Of a stretch of 64,000 nucleotides of DNA, positions 50,781 to 61,845 are shown one piece after another. The DNA is from Mycobacterium botniense (lineage in GTDB: Bacteria > Actinomycetota > Actinomycetes > Mycobacteriales > Mycobacteriaceae): the NCBI RefSeq assembly GCF_010723305.1, contig NZ_BLKW01000004.1:868001-932000 (forward strand). Direction: 5' to 3'. The number at the start of each line of letters is the position of its first letter. The stretch's first letter is position 1. Both the position numbers and the translations under genes were made by a program. The notes beneath the pieces are model-generated. The model did not search any database. It had not been told where the DNA came from and saw only the letters and a list, made by a program, of their open reading frames with translations.

Positions 50781-51704
50781 GTGACTGGCAGCGTTAACGC
50801 GACCGACCTGTCCGGAAAGGTTGCGGTGGTGACGGGCGCGGCAGCGGGATTGGGCCGCGCCGAGGCGATCGGTTTGGCCCGCGCGGGGGCCACCGTTGTC
50901 GTCAACGACCTCGCCCCCGCGTTGGATGCCTCGGATGTCATCGACGAAATCGCTGCGGCGGGGGCGGCGGCCGTCGCGGTGGCCGGTGATGTCAGCGAGC
51001 GTGTCACCGCTGACGAACTCATCAGCTGCGCCGACCGGCTGGGCGGATTGGCCATCGTGGTGAACAACGCCGGGATTCTTCGCGACCGGATGCTGTTTAA
51101 CATGTCCGACGAGGAGTGGGACGCGGTGATCGCGGTGCATTTGCGGGGCCATTTCCTGCTGACCCGCAACGCGGCTACCTACTGGCGTCACAAAGCCAAG
51201 CAGGGCAGGGAAGCCGGCGGATCGGTGTACGGGCGGATCATCAACACCTCGTCGGAGGCATTTCTAGTAGGACCGGCAGGCCAGGCCAACTACGCTGCGG
51301 CGAAGGCGGGCATCACGGCGCTAACCCTCTCGGCTGCGCGGGCGCTGGGCCGTTATGGGGTCCGCGCCAACGTGATCTGTCCGCGGGCGCGCACCGGGCT
51401 GACCGCCGAAATCTTCGGCGCTGCGCCCCCGCTCAGCGAGGGTCAGATCGACCCGCTGTCACCCGAGCACGTGGTCACCCTGGTCCAGTTTCTGGCGTCC
51501 CCAGCGTCCGAGGCGGTCAACGGTCAGGTGTTCATCGTTTACGGTCCGCGCGTGACACTGTTGTCCGCGCCCACCGCCGAGCATCAGTTCAGTGCCGACG
51601 CGCCGGCCTGGGAGCTCGCCGACCTCACCACCGCGCTGCGCGAATACTTTGCCGGTCGTGATCCGCAGCTGAGCTTTGCCGCGACCGCTCTGATGGGCCC
51701 GTGA
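50781..51704 (+). CDS. Short-chain dehydrogenase, Hsd4A-like
   Basis: A classical SDR of 307 residues: NAD-binding TGAAAGLGRAEAIGLARAG, NNAGILRDRMLFNM, catalytic Ser in NTSSEAF and YAAAKAG for Tyr-Lys, then RYGVRANVICPRART. The wording of these blocks is close to M. tuberculosis Rv3502c (hsd4A), a 17-beta-hydroxysteroid/3-hydroxyacyl-CoA dehydrogenase of the cholesterol regulon. A GTG start with GGAGG about 10 nt upstream. It ends 77 bp from the convergent qcrB gene. Confidence 0.9.
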   Translation: MTGSVNATDLSGKVAVVTGAAAGLGRAEAIGLARAGATVVVNDLAPALDASDVIDEIAAAGAAAVAVAGDVSERVTADELISCADRLGGLAIVVNNAGILRDRMLFNMSDEEWDAVIAVHLRGHFLLTRNAATYWRHKAKQGREAGGSVYGRIINTSSEAFLVGPAGQANYAAAKAGITALTLSAARALGRYGVRANVICPRARTGLTAEIFGAAPPLSEGQIDPLSPEHVVTLVQFLASPASEAVNGQVFIVYGPRVTLLSAPTAEHQFSADAPAWELADLTTALREYFAGRDPQLSFAATALMGP

Positions 51705-51781
51705 TCGTATCGGTCGCCCGACCGCCCCTCAGCTGACCAGAACCGGTGCTGTGGTGCCGCCGGGCCGGGCGGCCGCCCGCG

Positions 51782-53446
51782 TTAGTGCTCGCCGTCACTG
51801 GACCCGTTGATACTTTCTTGGTGCTCGCGCAATGCGGTGAGCGCCCGGTGCTCGGCGGTGCGCGCCGCCTCACGCAGTGCCGCATCTTCTGACGCCGGAT
51901 CAGCGGACAGGAAACTGCCGCTGCCAGGGGAGCCGGCCAATCCGAGCTTATTCATACGTTTGGGTACCGGCGCGCCCTGATACTCCAGCGGTATCGGGTG
52001 GCCGTGCTCATCGACCGGTCCGAGCGGCTGGTGCAGCTCAACATAGGCGCCATGGGGCAACCGCTTGATAATTCCGGTTTCGATGCCGTGCTCGAGCACT
52101 GCGCGGTCGCTGCGCTGTAACCCGATACACCAGCGGTAGGTGACGAAGTAGACGATCGGCGGCACCACCACCATCCCGATCCGGCCGATCCAGGTGGTCG
52201 CGTTGAGCGAGATGTGGAACTTGAGCGCGATGATGTCATTCATCGCACTCAGCGTCAGCACCATGTAGAACGCGATCGCCATAGCGCCGATCGATGTGCG
52301 CACCGGCACATCACGCGGGCGCTGCAGCAGGTTGTGATGCGCATAGTCGCCGCTGAATCGTTTCTCCAGGAACGGGTAGATAGTCAGCAGCACGAACACC
52401 AGGCCCATGATCACCGCAACCCAAACCGGCGCGGGGATGGTGTGATGCCAGAAATAGAACTCCCACGCCGGCCAGATGCGGGCCAGGCCCTCCGTCCACA
52501 TCATGTAGAAATCCGGCTGCGAACCGGCGGAAACCTGAGACGGCTTGTAGGGACCAAGATTCCAGATCGGATTGATTTGCAGCAACCCGCCCATCAGGCC
52601 GAGGACGCCGACGATCATCGCGAAGAACGCCCCCGATTTCACGGCAAATATCGGCATCACCCGCACGCCGACCACGTTGCTTTCGGTGCGGCCCGGGCCG
52701 GGGAACTGGGTGTGTTTCTGGAACCACACCAACGCCAGATGGATCCCGATGAGTGCCAAGATGATCGCCGGCAGCAACAAGATGTGCAATGAGTACATGC
52801 GGGGCACGATGTAGCCCGCCGTGTTGCAATCGTATCCCACACCGCCGCAGGGAAAGTCGCCCCCGAACAACGCCCAGTGCAGCCAGGTCCCGATCACCGG
52901 GATTCCCAGGGTGATCGACGACAGCGCCGCGCGCAGCCCGATCCCCGACAACAGGTCGTCGGGCAGTGAGTACCCGAAATAGCCCTCGAACATGGCCAGG
53001 ATCAGCAGCAACGACCCGATGATCCAGTTGGTTTCGCGGGGCCGGCGAAACGCCCCCGTGAAGAAGACCCGGGCTAGGTGCACCATGATCGCGGCGGCGA
53101 ACATCAGCGCGGCCCAGTGGTGGACTTGGCGGACGAACAGGCCGCCGCGCACCTCGAAGGAAATGTCGAGCGCCGACGCGTAGGCCTTCGACATCGTCAC
53201 CCCGCGCAACGGCTGGTAGACGCCGTGGTAGGTCACCTCGTTCATGGACGGGTCGAAATACAGCGTCAGGTACACCCCGGTGATCAACAGCACGATGAAG
53301 CTGTACAGCGCGATCTCACCGAGCAAAAACGACCAGTGGGTGGGGAAAACCTTGTTGAGCTGGCGACGCACCGCGGCCGCCGGGTGATAGCGAATGTCGA
53401 CGTCCTGGGCTTGACGGGCCAGGATCGCGCCGAGTGCTGGACTCAT
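51782..53446 (-). CDS. qcrB: Menaquinol-cytochrome c reductase cytochrome b subunit
   Basis: Subunit b of the cytochrome bcc complex, site of menaquinol oxidation, and target of imidazopyridine drugs such as telacebec (Q203). A 554-residue protein with eight or more spans, bis-histidine heme ligands in the N-terminal helices ([49 protein letters not shown]), a WWDL-like WNLGPYKP loop, and a long cytosolic C-terminal tail of about 90 residues. The start at 53446 overlaps the qcrA stop by 4 nt (ATGA). Confidence 0.95.
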   Translation of the reverse strand: MSPALGAILARQAQDVDIRYHPAAAVRRQLNKVFPTHWSFLLGEIALYSFIVLLITGVYLTLYFDPSMNEVTYHGVYQPLRGVTMSKAYASALDISFEVRGGLFVRQVHHWAALMFAAAIMVHLARVFFTGAFRRPRETNWIIGSLLLILAMFEGYFGYSLPDDLLSGIGLRAALSSITLGIPVIGTWLHWALFGGDFPCGGVGYDCNTAGYIVPRMYSLHILLLPAIILALIGIHLALVWFQKHTQFPGPGRTESNVVGVRVMPIFAVKSGAFFAMIVGVLGLMGGLLQINPIWNLGPYKPSQVSAGSQPDFYMMWTEGLARIWPAWEFYFWHHTIPAPVWVAVIMGLVFVLLTIYPFLEKRFSGDYAHHNLLQRPRDVPVRTSIGAMAIAFYMVLTLSAMNDIIALKFHISLNATTWIGRIGMVVVPPIVYFVTYRWCIGLQRSDRAVLEHGIETGIIKRLPHGAYVELHQPLGPVDEHGHPIPLEYQGAPVPKRMNKLGLAGSPGSGSFLSADPASEDAALREAARTAEHRALTALREHQESINGSSDGEH

Positions 53447-54647
53447 GAGGTGCGCTCCCAAAATGCCGGTCCGACTGGCTCGATGAAGTCGCCGTTGGCG
53501 ACCAGGTAGCCGTCGGTGTCGATGGTGATGGGCAGCTGCGCCAACGCGCGCGCGGCCGGGCCGAAAATCGGCTTGGCGTAGTGCAACGCATCGAACTGCG
53601 ACTGGTGACACGGGCACAGGATGCGGTAGGACTGCTGCTCGTAAAGCGATGACGGGCAACCCAAATGGGAGCAGACCTTGGTAAACGCGAAGAGTTGGCC
53701 GAAGTTGAAGCTTTCCTGGCCTTTGCGTTTGACGACGCGCGGCATGTCTTCGGGCTTGATGCGGATGAGCATCACCGGGTTGCGGACACCCATCAGGATT
53801 TCTTGCAGCCTTTCCCGTGATTCCGCGGTGGTGCCGTCGCCATCAGATTCCCGCCACGGAAACACCGTTTCCATGCCGCCCGCGTCGATATCTTCCGGGC
53901 GCATCTTGGTGAACGGCGGGCCGGCGTGCTGGCCGGTGGCACGCGCGAGATAGATGGTTTCGCCCGGATAGCGGGGAGTCCAGCCCGAGGTCCACAGCAC
54001 AGCCTCTTTACCTTTGGCGGTGGGAACGACGGGCTTCCACGGATTTTTGATGATGCCGCCGATGAGCGCCACCAGGGTGCCCAGGCCGAAGCTGCCCAGG
54101 CCGAGACCCAACGACAGCCCGATGAGCTTGCGCCGCCCGATTGTGGAGCCCTCGAAAGCGTCGGTCAGGTTCGCGACTACCGTCTTGCGGTGGATCTCAG
54201 GGGACCCAGCGCCACCCCCGTCATGCCGTTCCTGAATCGAAATCTCTTCGGGGATGAACTTTTTCTGGAATAGCACCGCGCCCACTGCGATCGACAGCAC
54301 GGAAAGGCCGAAGGTCAAACCATAGAGCGGGGTGGTGAGCGAATACAGCAGGCTGCCGCTGGCCTCGCGTGGTTTGTACTGCCACGGCCAGAACAGGAAC
54401 ACCAGCAGCAACGCCAGCCCGAAAATCCCGCCGGCCGAGAGCCACAGCGCCACCCGACGCTCGGCGCGCTTCTCGGCCCTGGTCTCAGGGACCGGCCAGC
54501 GCGGCTCCTTATACACGGTTTGCACACCGTCAAGCCGGCCGCCCAAAGCGACCAGTTCCTCGCGTGACATCGTGTTCAAGGCGGCCTCATCGGGTTGGGC
54601 CGCAGCCTCGGCCGCGGCGTCGCTGCCGACCGGATACTTGGTGTCGC

Positions 54648-54651
<4 letters not shown>
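53443..54651 (-). CDS. qcrA: Menaquinol-cytochrome c reductase Rieske subunit
   Basis: The actinobacterial long Rieske protein of 402 residues: three membrane spans ([63 protein letters not shown]) and a C-terminal 2Fe-2S domain with CSHLGCPSS and CPCHQSQFD. The GTG at 54651 overlaps the qcrC stop (GTGA), which decides this start over a GTG at 54669. Confidence 0.94.
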
Positions 54652-56161
<1,510 letters not shown>

Positions 56162-56252
56162 CTACCCGGGGGCGGCAATAGCGACGGCAATCGCAGCGCA
56201 GCGGCGCCGGCGGTGCTTGGGCCGTGAGGGGACCCCGTGCGACCATCAGCGG

Positions 56253-57347
56253 GTGGCTGGGTCACCTCACAGGCCAGTTGCACCGGTCCCGTCGGAGCCG
56301 CCGGCGGCCAGCTCGTGGCCGCAGATACTGGCACGACTGACGATGTTTCAGCACCTCCCCCGCGGTCAGGCCGCCTGGGCAATGGAGCAGATCATGACCG
56401 GTCGTGCGACGCCGGCGCAGATCGCGGCCTTCGGGGTGGCGATGACGATGAAGGGGCCGACCGCAGCCGAGGTCACCGAACTGGCCGATGTCATGCTCAG
56501 CCATGCGCAGCAGTTACCGGGCCTGGCCGGCACCGACACCGTCGACGTGGTCGGTACCGGCGGCGACGGCGTCAACACCGTCAATGTGTCCACGATGGCG
56601 GCGATCGTGACGGCAGCGGCGGGTGTGCCGGTGATCAAACACGGCAACCGGGCGGTTTCCTCGCTTTCCGGGGGAGCTGACACCCTCGAGGCCCTCGGGG
56701 TGCGCATCGACCTGGGGCCCGATCAGGTGGCCCGTAGCGTCGCCGAAGTCGGGATCGGGTTCTGCTTCGCCCCGCGATTTCACCCCTCCTATGCGCACGC
56801 ATCGGCGGTGCGGCGCGAAGTGGGGGTGCCGACGGTCTTCAATCTCCTTGGCCCACTGACGAACCCGGCCCAACCGCGGGCCGGGCTGGTCGGCTGCGCG
56901 TTCGCCGATCTGGCCGAGGTGATGGCGGGGGTGTTCGCGGCCCGGCGTTCGAGCGTTTTGGTGGTGCACGGCGACGACGGACTCGACGAGTTGACCACCA
57001 CCACGACAAGCACGATCTGGCGGGTGCAGGCCGGCACCGTGGACAGGCTGACCTTCGATCCCGCCGGATTCGGTTTCGCCCGGGCCGAGCTTGACGACTT
57101 GCTTGGCGGAGACGCCGAAACCAACGCGGCAGAAGCACGTTCGGTGCTGGCCGGCGCGAAGGGACCCGTCCGTGACGCTGTTGTGCTCAACGCCGCAGGG
57201 GCCCTTGTCGCCCATGCCGGGCTATCCAGCCGCGCCGAGTGGCTTCCAGCGTGGGAGGACGGGCTGGCCCGGGCGGCCGCGGCGATCGACACCGGCGCGG
57301 CCGAACAGCTGCTCGCGCGTTGGGTGCGGTTCAGTCAGACGATCTGA
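56253..57347 (+). CDS. trpD: Anthranilate phosphoribosyltransferase
   Basis: TrpD joins anthranilate and PRPP in tryptophan synthesis. Landmarks are [10 protein letters not shown] and [13 protein letters not shown] (N-domain), the PRPP-binding [37 protein letters not shown] and HPSYAHA with the Mg and anthranilate-site residues, and [14 protein letters not shown]. The start is uncertain: GTG at 56253 (364 residues) is used, and TTG at 56217 is another reading. The 3' end runs 126 bp into the opposite-strand exonuclease gene. Confidence 0.9.
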   Translation: MAGSPHRPVAPVPSEPPAASSWPQILARLTMFQHLPRGQAAWAMEQIMTGRATPAQIAAFGVAMTMKGPTAAEVTELADVMLSHAQQLPGLAGTDTVDVVGTGGDGVNTVNVSTMAAIVTAAAGVPVIKHGNRAVSSLSGGADTLEALGVRIDLGPDQVARSVAEVGIGFCFAPRFHPSYAHASAVRREVGVPTVFNLLGPLTNPAQPRAGLVGCAFADLAEVMAGVFAARRSSVLVVHGDDGLDELTTTTTSTIWRVQAGTVDRLTFDPAGFGFARAELDDLLGGDAETNAAEARSVLAGAKGPVRDAVVLNAAGALVAHAGLSSRAEWLPAWEDGLARAAAAIDTGAAEQLLARWVRFSQTI

Positions 57348-59165
57348 CTCGCCCTTGGTGAGAAGTTGCTCGGCAGCCGCGCGGGCCGACCGGGCCGACG
57401 CCGCCCACGCCGCCCACGGCCCGGCCGACCGCAGCGGCGAAGCCCACCCCGCGGCGTCCTCGCAGCGGGTTGCGACGATGCGCACCCCCGGGCCGGTCAG
57501 CCAGTGGGCGATGAGCGCGGTCTCCTCGACCAGTGCGCCGCCGAGCGGGCGGGGCTGCGGCAGGATCGCCTGGGCGCCGGCGCGGATCGCGTCGACCACC
57601 GGCATGGGCGGCACACCGCGGCGGGCGGTGCCGGCGGCGGCGAGTTGACCGTGGCGGATGACGGCGAGTTGCCAGCCACCGTCACCGTCGGGGGCGGCGG
57701 CCACCAGCTCGGGCACGCCAGCCAATGCGCGCAGACGCTGGGCGCGCCAGAGCGCCTCGATCGCGGCCGCCGTGCGATCACGCAGCCGGGCAGCGTTTTC
57801 GTAGCGGTGCCGTTCGGCGAGCGCGGTGATCTGCTGAACCGCTGCCGCCAGAACGGTGTTGTCGACGCCCGCAATCAAGTCGGCGGCGCGCTGCGCGGCC
57901 GGCGCGTACTGGTCGGCAGTCACGTCGCGGGCGGCGGGGCAGCCCGACACCTCACCCTGCCGGCAGGCCGGCCCGTGCAGCGCCGATAGCGCCAACCGCC
58001 GGGTACAGGTGCGCAGCCCGGTGAACTGCGCCAGCAGGGCCGCGGTTTCGGCGGCGTCGGCGCGGCAGCGAAACGGTCCCACCACGCGGTCGTGCGCCGG
58101 GCGACGCGTGACGGACAGGCGCGGAAAGGGTTCGTCGGTCAGCACCACCCACCACCAGCGATGCGGGAACCGCGAGCGGCGGTTGTAGGGCGGAGCATGC
58201 GCAGCCAGCATTCGCAGTTCGCGCACACCGGCTTCCAGCGCGTGGGCGCATTCGACGTGGTCGACGCGGCTGGCCAGCGTGACCATCTCCTTGATCCGTT
58301 TGCGCGCGTCCGCGCCGGTGAAGTACTGACGTACCCTGCGCCGCAGGTCTTTCGCAGTTCCGATGTACAGCACCTCATCGGAGGGTCCGCGGAAGAGGTA
58401 GACCCCCGGTCGATGGGGGAGATGTTCGGCGAGCACCCGCTTGCGGCGCTGGGCCGGGGTCACATCCGGCAGGTAGGAACGCAGGTCCGCATAGGTGTGG
58501 ACACCGCAGTTACCCACCCGTTCGATGAGGGCGTGCAGCACCTCGACGGTGGCGCGGGCGTCATCCAGGGCGCGGTGGGTGGGCTCGGCGGCAAGGGCGA
58601 ACAGCCGCGTCAAGGCGGCCAATTGCACGCTGGGAGCCTCCTCGCGGTCGAGTACCCGGCGGGCCAGCCGCACCGTGCACAGCACCGGCGGATGGGGCCA
58701 GGACAGACCGCACCGATCGGCTGCGGCCCGCAGGAACCCGATATCGAACCTGGCGTTGTGGGCCACCAGCACCGCGCCCCGGGCGAACTCGAAGAACATC
58801 GGCAGCACCGAGTCGATGGTCGGGGCATCGCACACCATCGCGGTGGTGATGCCGGTCAGCCGGACGATCTGCGGCGGGATGCTGCGCTGCGGGTCGACCA
58901 GGGTGGTGAACTCACCGAGCACCACGCCACCGCGCACCTTGACCGCCCCGATTTCGGTGATGGCGTCGGGGGGTGCGTCGGCGGTGCCGGTGATCCGCGC
59001 GCCGGTGGTTTCCAGGTCGACTACGACGAACGTGGTCTCGCTCAGCGTCAGCTCATCCGGGGACGCACTGTCGGCCACGGTGTCGGCGCTGCCCCGGGCC
59101 GGACACAAGCCCGCCCCCGGGTCTATATCGGCGAAGCTCAACTGCTGCGCGTCGATCATGCGCAT
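57222..59165 (-). CDS. DnaQ-like exonuclease fused to UvrC-type GIY-YIG nuclease (Rv2191-like)
   Basis: A 647-residue fusion. Residues about 40-210 form a DnaQ 3'-5' exonuclease with the DEDDh residues in [18 protein letters not shown] and [14 protein letters not shown]. Residues about 240-330 form a GIY-YIG domain ([31 protein letters not shown]). The rest has the UvrC-type pattern of cysteine and helical segments seen in the Cho/UvrC region ([32 protein letters not shown]) and a C-terminal helical domain. Such fusions are found mainly in actinobacteria; a repair or proofreading role is likely but not established. The start at 59165 ([14 protein letters not shown]) follows the family; an ATG at 59159 is as good. 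Confidence 0.87.
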   Translation of the reverse strand: MRMIDAQQLSFADIDPGAGLCPARGSADTVADSASPDELTLSETTFVVVDLETTGARITGTADAPPDAITEIGAVKVRGGVVLGEFTTLVDPQRSIPPQIVRLTGITTAMVCDAPTIDSVLPMFFEFARGAVLVAHNARFDIGFLRAAADRCGLSWPHPPVLCTVRLARRVLDREEAPSVQLAALTRLFALAAEPTHRALDDARATVEVLHALIERVGNCGVHTYADLRSYLPDVTPAQRRKRVLAEHLPHRPGVYLFRGPSDEVLYIGTAKDLRRRVRQYFTGADARKRIKEMVTLASRVDHVECAHALEAGVRELRMLAAHAPPYNRRSRFPHRWWWVVLTDEPFPRLSVTRRPAHDRVVGPFRCRADAAETAALLAQFTGLRTCTRRLALSALHGPACRQGEVSGCPAARDVTADQYAPAAQRAADLIAGVDNTVLAAAVQQITALAERHRYENAARLRDRTAAAIEALWRAQRLRALAGVPELVAAAPDGDGGWQLAVIRHGQLAAAGTARRGVPPMPVVDAIRAGAQAILPQPRPLGGALVEETALIAHWLTGPGVRIVATRCEDAAGWASPLRSAGPWAAWAASARSARAAAEQLLTKGESDRLTEPHPTREQLFGRAGVDRRGRPGQPVLPRWKPLGAAG

Positions 59166-59314
59166 GACCGCGACGTTAGGCCCCCGCGCCGACACCGTCC
59201 GGTTCCCACGCGGCACCGCGGTGGTGCCGATCACTCGCACAACCGCACGCCCCCTGTCGGTGCCAGCGGCTAGCGTGCCGGTAGCCCGACTCAGATACCG
59301 AGAGGACCAGGCAG

Positions 59315-59581
59315 ATGGCACAAATCGAGAGAGCCCGCAACGTGGGTGACCGTGCCCGGGATGAGAGCGCGGCCCCGGTGAGCGGATCGGTGCGTGTGGA
59401 TTGTGACGACTGCGCGGTTCGTGGCGTGCGATGTCACGACTGCGTCATCAGTGTCCTGCTGGGAGTCCCCGAGACTTTGCTGGACGAGGAGCGTGCTGCG
59501 CTGGAGGTGCTGGCCGACGCGGGCCTGGCTCCGAGACTGCGTCTGGTGCCGGTGCGCCGCGACCCCCCGGGCGCGGCCTGA
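59315..59581 (+). CDS. Small CxxC protein of unknown function
   Basis: An 88-residue protein with two close Cys pairs, CDDC and CHDC about 10 residues apart near residues 30-45, which could bind zinc or an Fe-S cluster. A hydrophobic helix ([13 protein letters not shown]) and an acidic helix ([14 protein letters not shown]) follow. The ATG at 59315 has GAGAGG about 9 nt upstream. No family name is recognised. It is divergent from the DnaQ-GIY-YIG gene and 96 bp ahead of ripC. Confidence 0.68.
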   Translation: MAQIERARNVGDRARDESAAPVSGSVRVDCDDCAVRGVRCHDCVISVLLGVPETLLDEERAALEVLADAGLAPRLRLVPVRRDPPGAA

Positions 59582-59677
59582 GCCCCGCCTCGTGAAATCT
59601 TGCCGATTTCTTAATGTTCCGCTGTTGGCCAAAGGCTATACCGTTTCGTAACCTGTCTGAGACCTAAAGCAGATCGA

Positions 59678-60847
59678 TTGTCTCGTCGACGGGTTGAAGG
59701 ACGCATCGTCTTGGGGTTGGGGAAGAGCCGTGGGCACTGGACTGCGGGCTTCGGCAAGCGATTTGCTGCTGGTGCACTAGCTGGGCTGACATTCCTGTCG
59801 GCGATGACCGCCACCCGTGTGCTGGCCGATCCAGCCGATGAGGCGTTGGCAAAACTCAACGAACTGTCCCGGCAGGCTGAGCAGACTACCGAGGCGATGC
59901 ACAGCGCCGAGCTCGACCTGAACGAGAAGCTGGCCCTGCAGCGGGCCGCGGATAAAAAGCACGCCGACGACCAGGCCGCGTTAGCTGCGGCCAGGGAACA
60001 GTTGGCAACATTCCAGGCTGCCGTCAACAGATTTGCTGCCGCGCTGTATATAGGCGGACGCACCGACGGCATGCACGCTATTCTCACGGCCCAGTCACCC
60101 CAGCAACTGATCGGCAAGCTGGCCGTGCAACGAGTGCTGTCGGCCCAGATGGCCGAGAAGATGGCCAGTTACCGGGCAGCCGGTGAACAAGCGGCGAAGG
60201 CCGAACAGGCATCCGCCAAGTCGGCAGCCGATGCCCGGACAGCAGCCGAACAGGCGGCCACGGTGCGGGCAAATCTGCAGGCCAAGCAGAGCCGGCTGCA
60301 GTTGCAGATCGCGATCGTCAAGTCGCAGTATCAAGCATTGACCCCGCAACAGCGCACCGCGTTAGCCGATCCGGGACCGGTGCCCGCTACGCTGACCGCC
60401 GCGGCGCCGAGACCTGCAGCGTTGCCGCCCGGGGAGGCGCCACCCGGTGGGGCACCGGGTGCGGGTGCACCCGGCGCGCTGCCGGCCCCGGACAGCGGTG
60501 GGGGGGCCGCCACCGTGGTTCAAGCGGCGCTGAGCCAGGTCGGCGCGCCGTACGCATGGGGTGGGGCCGGCCCTGGCGGATTCGACTGCTCCGGTTTGGT
60601 GATGTGGGCGTTCCAGCAGGCGGGGATCGCCTTGCCGCACTCCAGCCAGGCGCTGGCCCACGGCGGGCAGCCGGTCGCCCTGTCAGACCTGCAGCCCGGC
60701 GACGTGCTCACGTTCTACTCCGACGCATCTCATGCCGGCATCTACATCGGGGACGGCTTGATGGTGCATTCCTCCACCTATGGTCAGCCGGTGCGGGTGG
60801 TGCCGATGACCGCGTCCGGTCCGATCTACAACGCCCGCCGTTACTGA
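59678..60847 (+). CDS. ripC: Peptidoglycan hydrolase RipC (NlpC/P60 endopeptidase)
   Basis: A 389-residue exported endopeptidase. An N-terminal signal sequence (FAAGALAGLTFLSAMTATRVLA) precedes a long coiled coil from about residue 50 to 220 (ALAKLNELSRQAEQTTEAM), a Pro/Gly/Ala linker, and an NlpC/P60 domain with Cys304 (GGFDCSGLV), His352 (DASHAGIY) and His364 (MVHSSTYG). RipC cleaves the D-Glu/mDAP bond and is controlled through FtsX binding to the coiled coil in M. tuberculosis. The TTG start at 59678 is uncertain; a TTG at 59711 with GAAGGA upstream is also plausible. The linker holds a run of seven G. Confidence 0.9.
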   Translation: MSRRRVEGRIVLGLGKSRGHWTAGFGKRFAAGALAGLTFLSAMTATRVLADPADEALAKLNELSRQAEQTTEAMHSAELDLNEKLALQRAADKKHADDQAALAAAREQLATFQAAVNRFAAALYIGGRTDGMHAILTAQSPQQLIGKLAVQRVLSAQMAEKMASYRAAGEQAAKAEQASAKSAADARTAAEQAATVRANLQAKQSRLQLQIAIVKSQYQALTPQQRTALADPGPVPATLTAAAPRPAALPPGEAPPGGAPGAGAPGALPAPDSGGGAATVVQAALSQVGAPYAWGGAGPGGFDCSGLVMWAFQQAGIALPHSSQALAHGGQPVALSDLQPGDVLTFYSDASHAGIYIGDGLMVHSSTYGQPVRVVPMTASGPIYNARRY

Positions 60848-60977
60848 AGACCGGTCGCGCCGCTGCGCGGTCCGTGCCGGCGCCGCGCCGGGCCGGGTTG
60901 CCCGGCTTCGCACGGTCACGCTGCCCGCCCGCCTCGGCGCTGCGCGGCCGCACACCGCCGGGCGATGCGTATCGACG

Positions 60978-61790
60978 GTGGCGGCGTGCGTGCTCGTTGG
61001 TGTGCTCGTGGCCGGCTCGGTCGCGCTGACCAGTCCGACGCTCGCCCATAGACCGTTCACCACCGGCGCCACACCCCGCGCAGCACCCCTCGTGGTCCGC
61101 GTGGGCGGCAGAGTGGTGACCTTCGCCGGGGCGGGCTCGGACGGTCTGCGCACCCGCATCGCGGCCGATCTCGGCGCGGCGGTTCATGACGTCGAGGCCT
61201 TCTGGGGAGTCGATTGGCCGCACCGGATCACGGTGATAACCACCGACTCGGATCAGCAGTTCCGCGCCCAGGCGGGCGGCGGCAGCCGGACGCAGTGGGC
61301 CGACATCGCCGCGGTGGCGGTCGCCGACCGGGTGGATCCGGAACAACGGTCAGCGTCGGGTCAACGCATCGTATTCGCGCCCGGCGCGGTCGGGATGAGT
61401 GACGCAGCCTTGCGAATAGTTTTGACGCACGAGCTTTTTCACTATGCGGCACGGGCAGACACCGCGGCAGATGCACCCCGGTGGCTCACCGAAGGCGTCG
61501 CCGATTTCGTCGCGCGGCCCGCGACCGCGGTACCCGACGCGGTGCCGTTGCCTGAGGCGTTGCCGTCAGACCCCGACCTGGATGTCCCGGGGCCCCAGCG
61601 GGTGCTCGGCTACGACCGTGCCTGGTGGTTCGCCCGTTTTATCGCCGATAGGTATGGAGCCGGGACATTGCGGGCACTGTATGTAGCGGCATGCGGACCA
61701 GGCCACAGCGACCTGCCCGCCGCCGTCGAGCACGTCCTGGGGACCGACACCGCCGGGTTAATCGCCGGCTGGCGGCAGTGGCTGAGTTGA
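60978..61790 (+). CDS. Exported HExxH zinc-metallopeptidase-like protein (Rv2189c-like)
   Basis: A 270-residue exported protein. After a signal sequence (VLVGVLVAGSVALTSPTLA) it has the zinc-binding LTHELFHYA (HExxH) and WLTEGVADFV, where the Glu would be the third ligand of a gluzincin-type active site. The C-terminal part ends GLIAGWRQWLS. It is likely a peptidase, but this is unproven, since some family members only have the motif. It lies between ripC and pimB and is co-directional with both. Confidence 0.8.
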   Translation: MAACVLVGVLVAGSVALTSPTLAHRPFTTGATPRAAPLVVRVGGRVVTFAGAGSDGLRTRIAADLGAAVHDVEAFWGVDWPHRITVITTDSDQQFRAQAGGGSRTQWADIAAVAVADRVDPEQRSASGQRIVFAPGAVGMSDAALRIVLTHELFHYAARADTAADAPRWLTEGVADFVARPATAVPDAVPLPEALPSDPDLDVPGPQRVLGYDRAWWFARFIADRYGAGTLRALYVAACGPGHSDLPAAVEHVLGTDTAGLIAGWRQWLS

Positions 61791-61833
61791 CGACGCGAAC
61801 ACGCTTGGTTCCCCGCGTGCCACACCGCCGGGC

Positions 61834-61839
61834 TAGCCT
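61834..61839 (+). promoter_or_regulatory. -10 box (TAGCCT) of pimB, leaderless
   Basis: TAGCCT ends 6 nt before the GTG at 61846. Confidence 0.45.
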
Positions 61840-61845
61840 GACGAC

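Noticed and set aside
58092..59273. 393-codon plus-strand open frame opposite the exonuclease-nuclease gene
   Set aside because: Antisense shadow, no family pattern.
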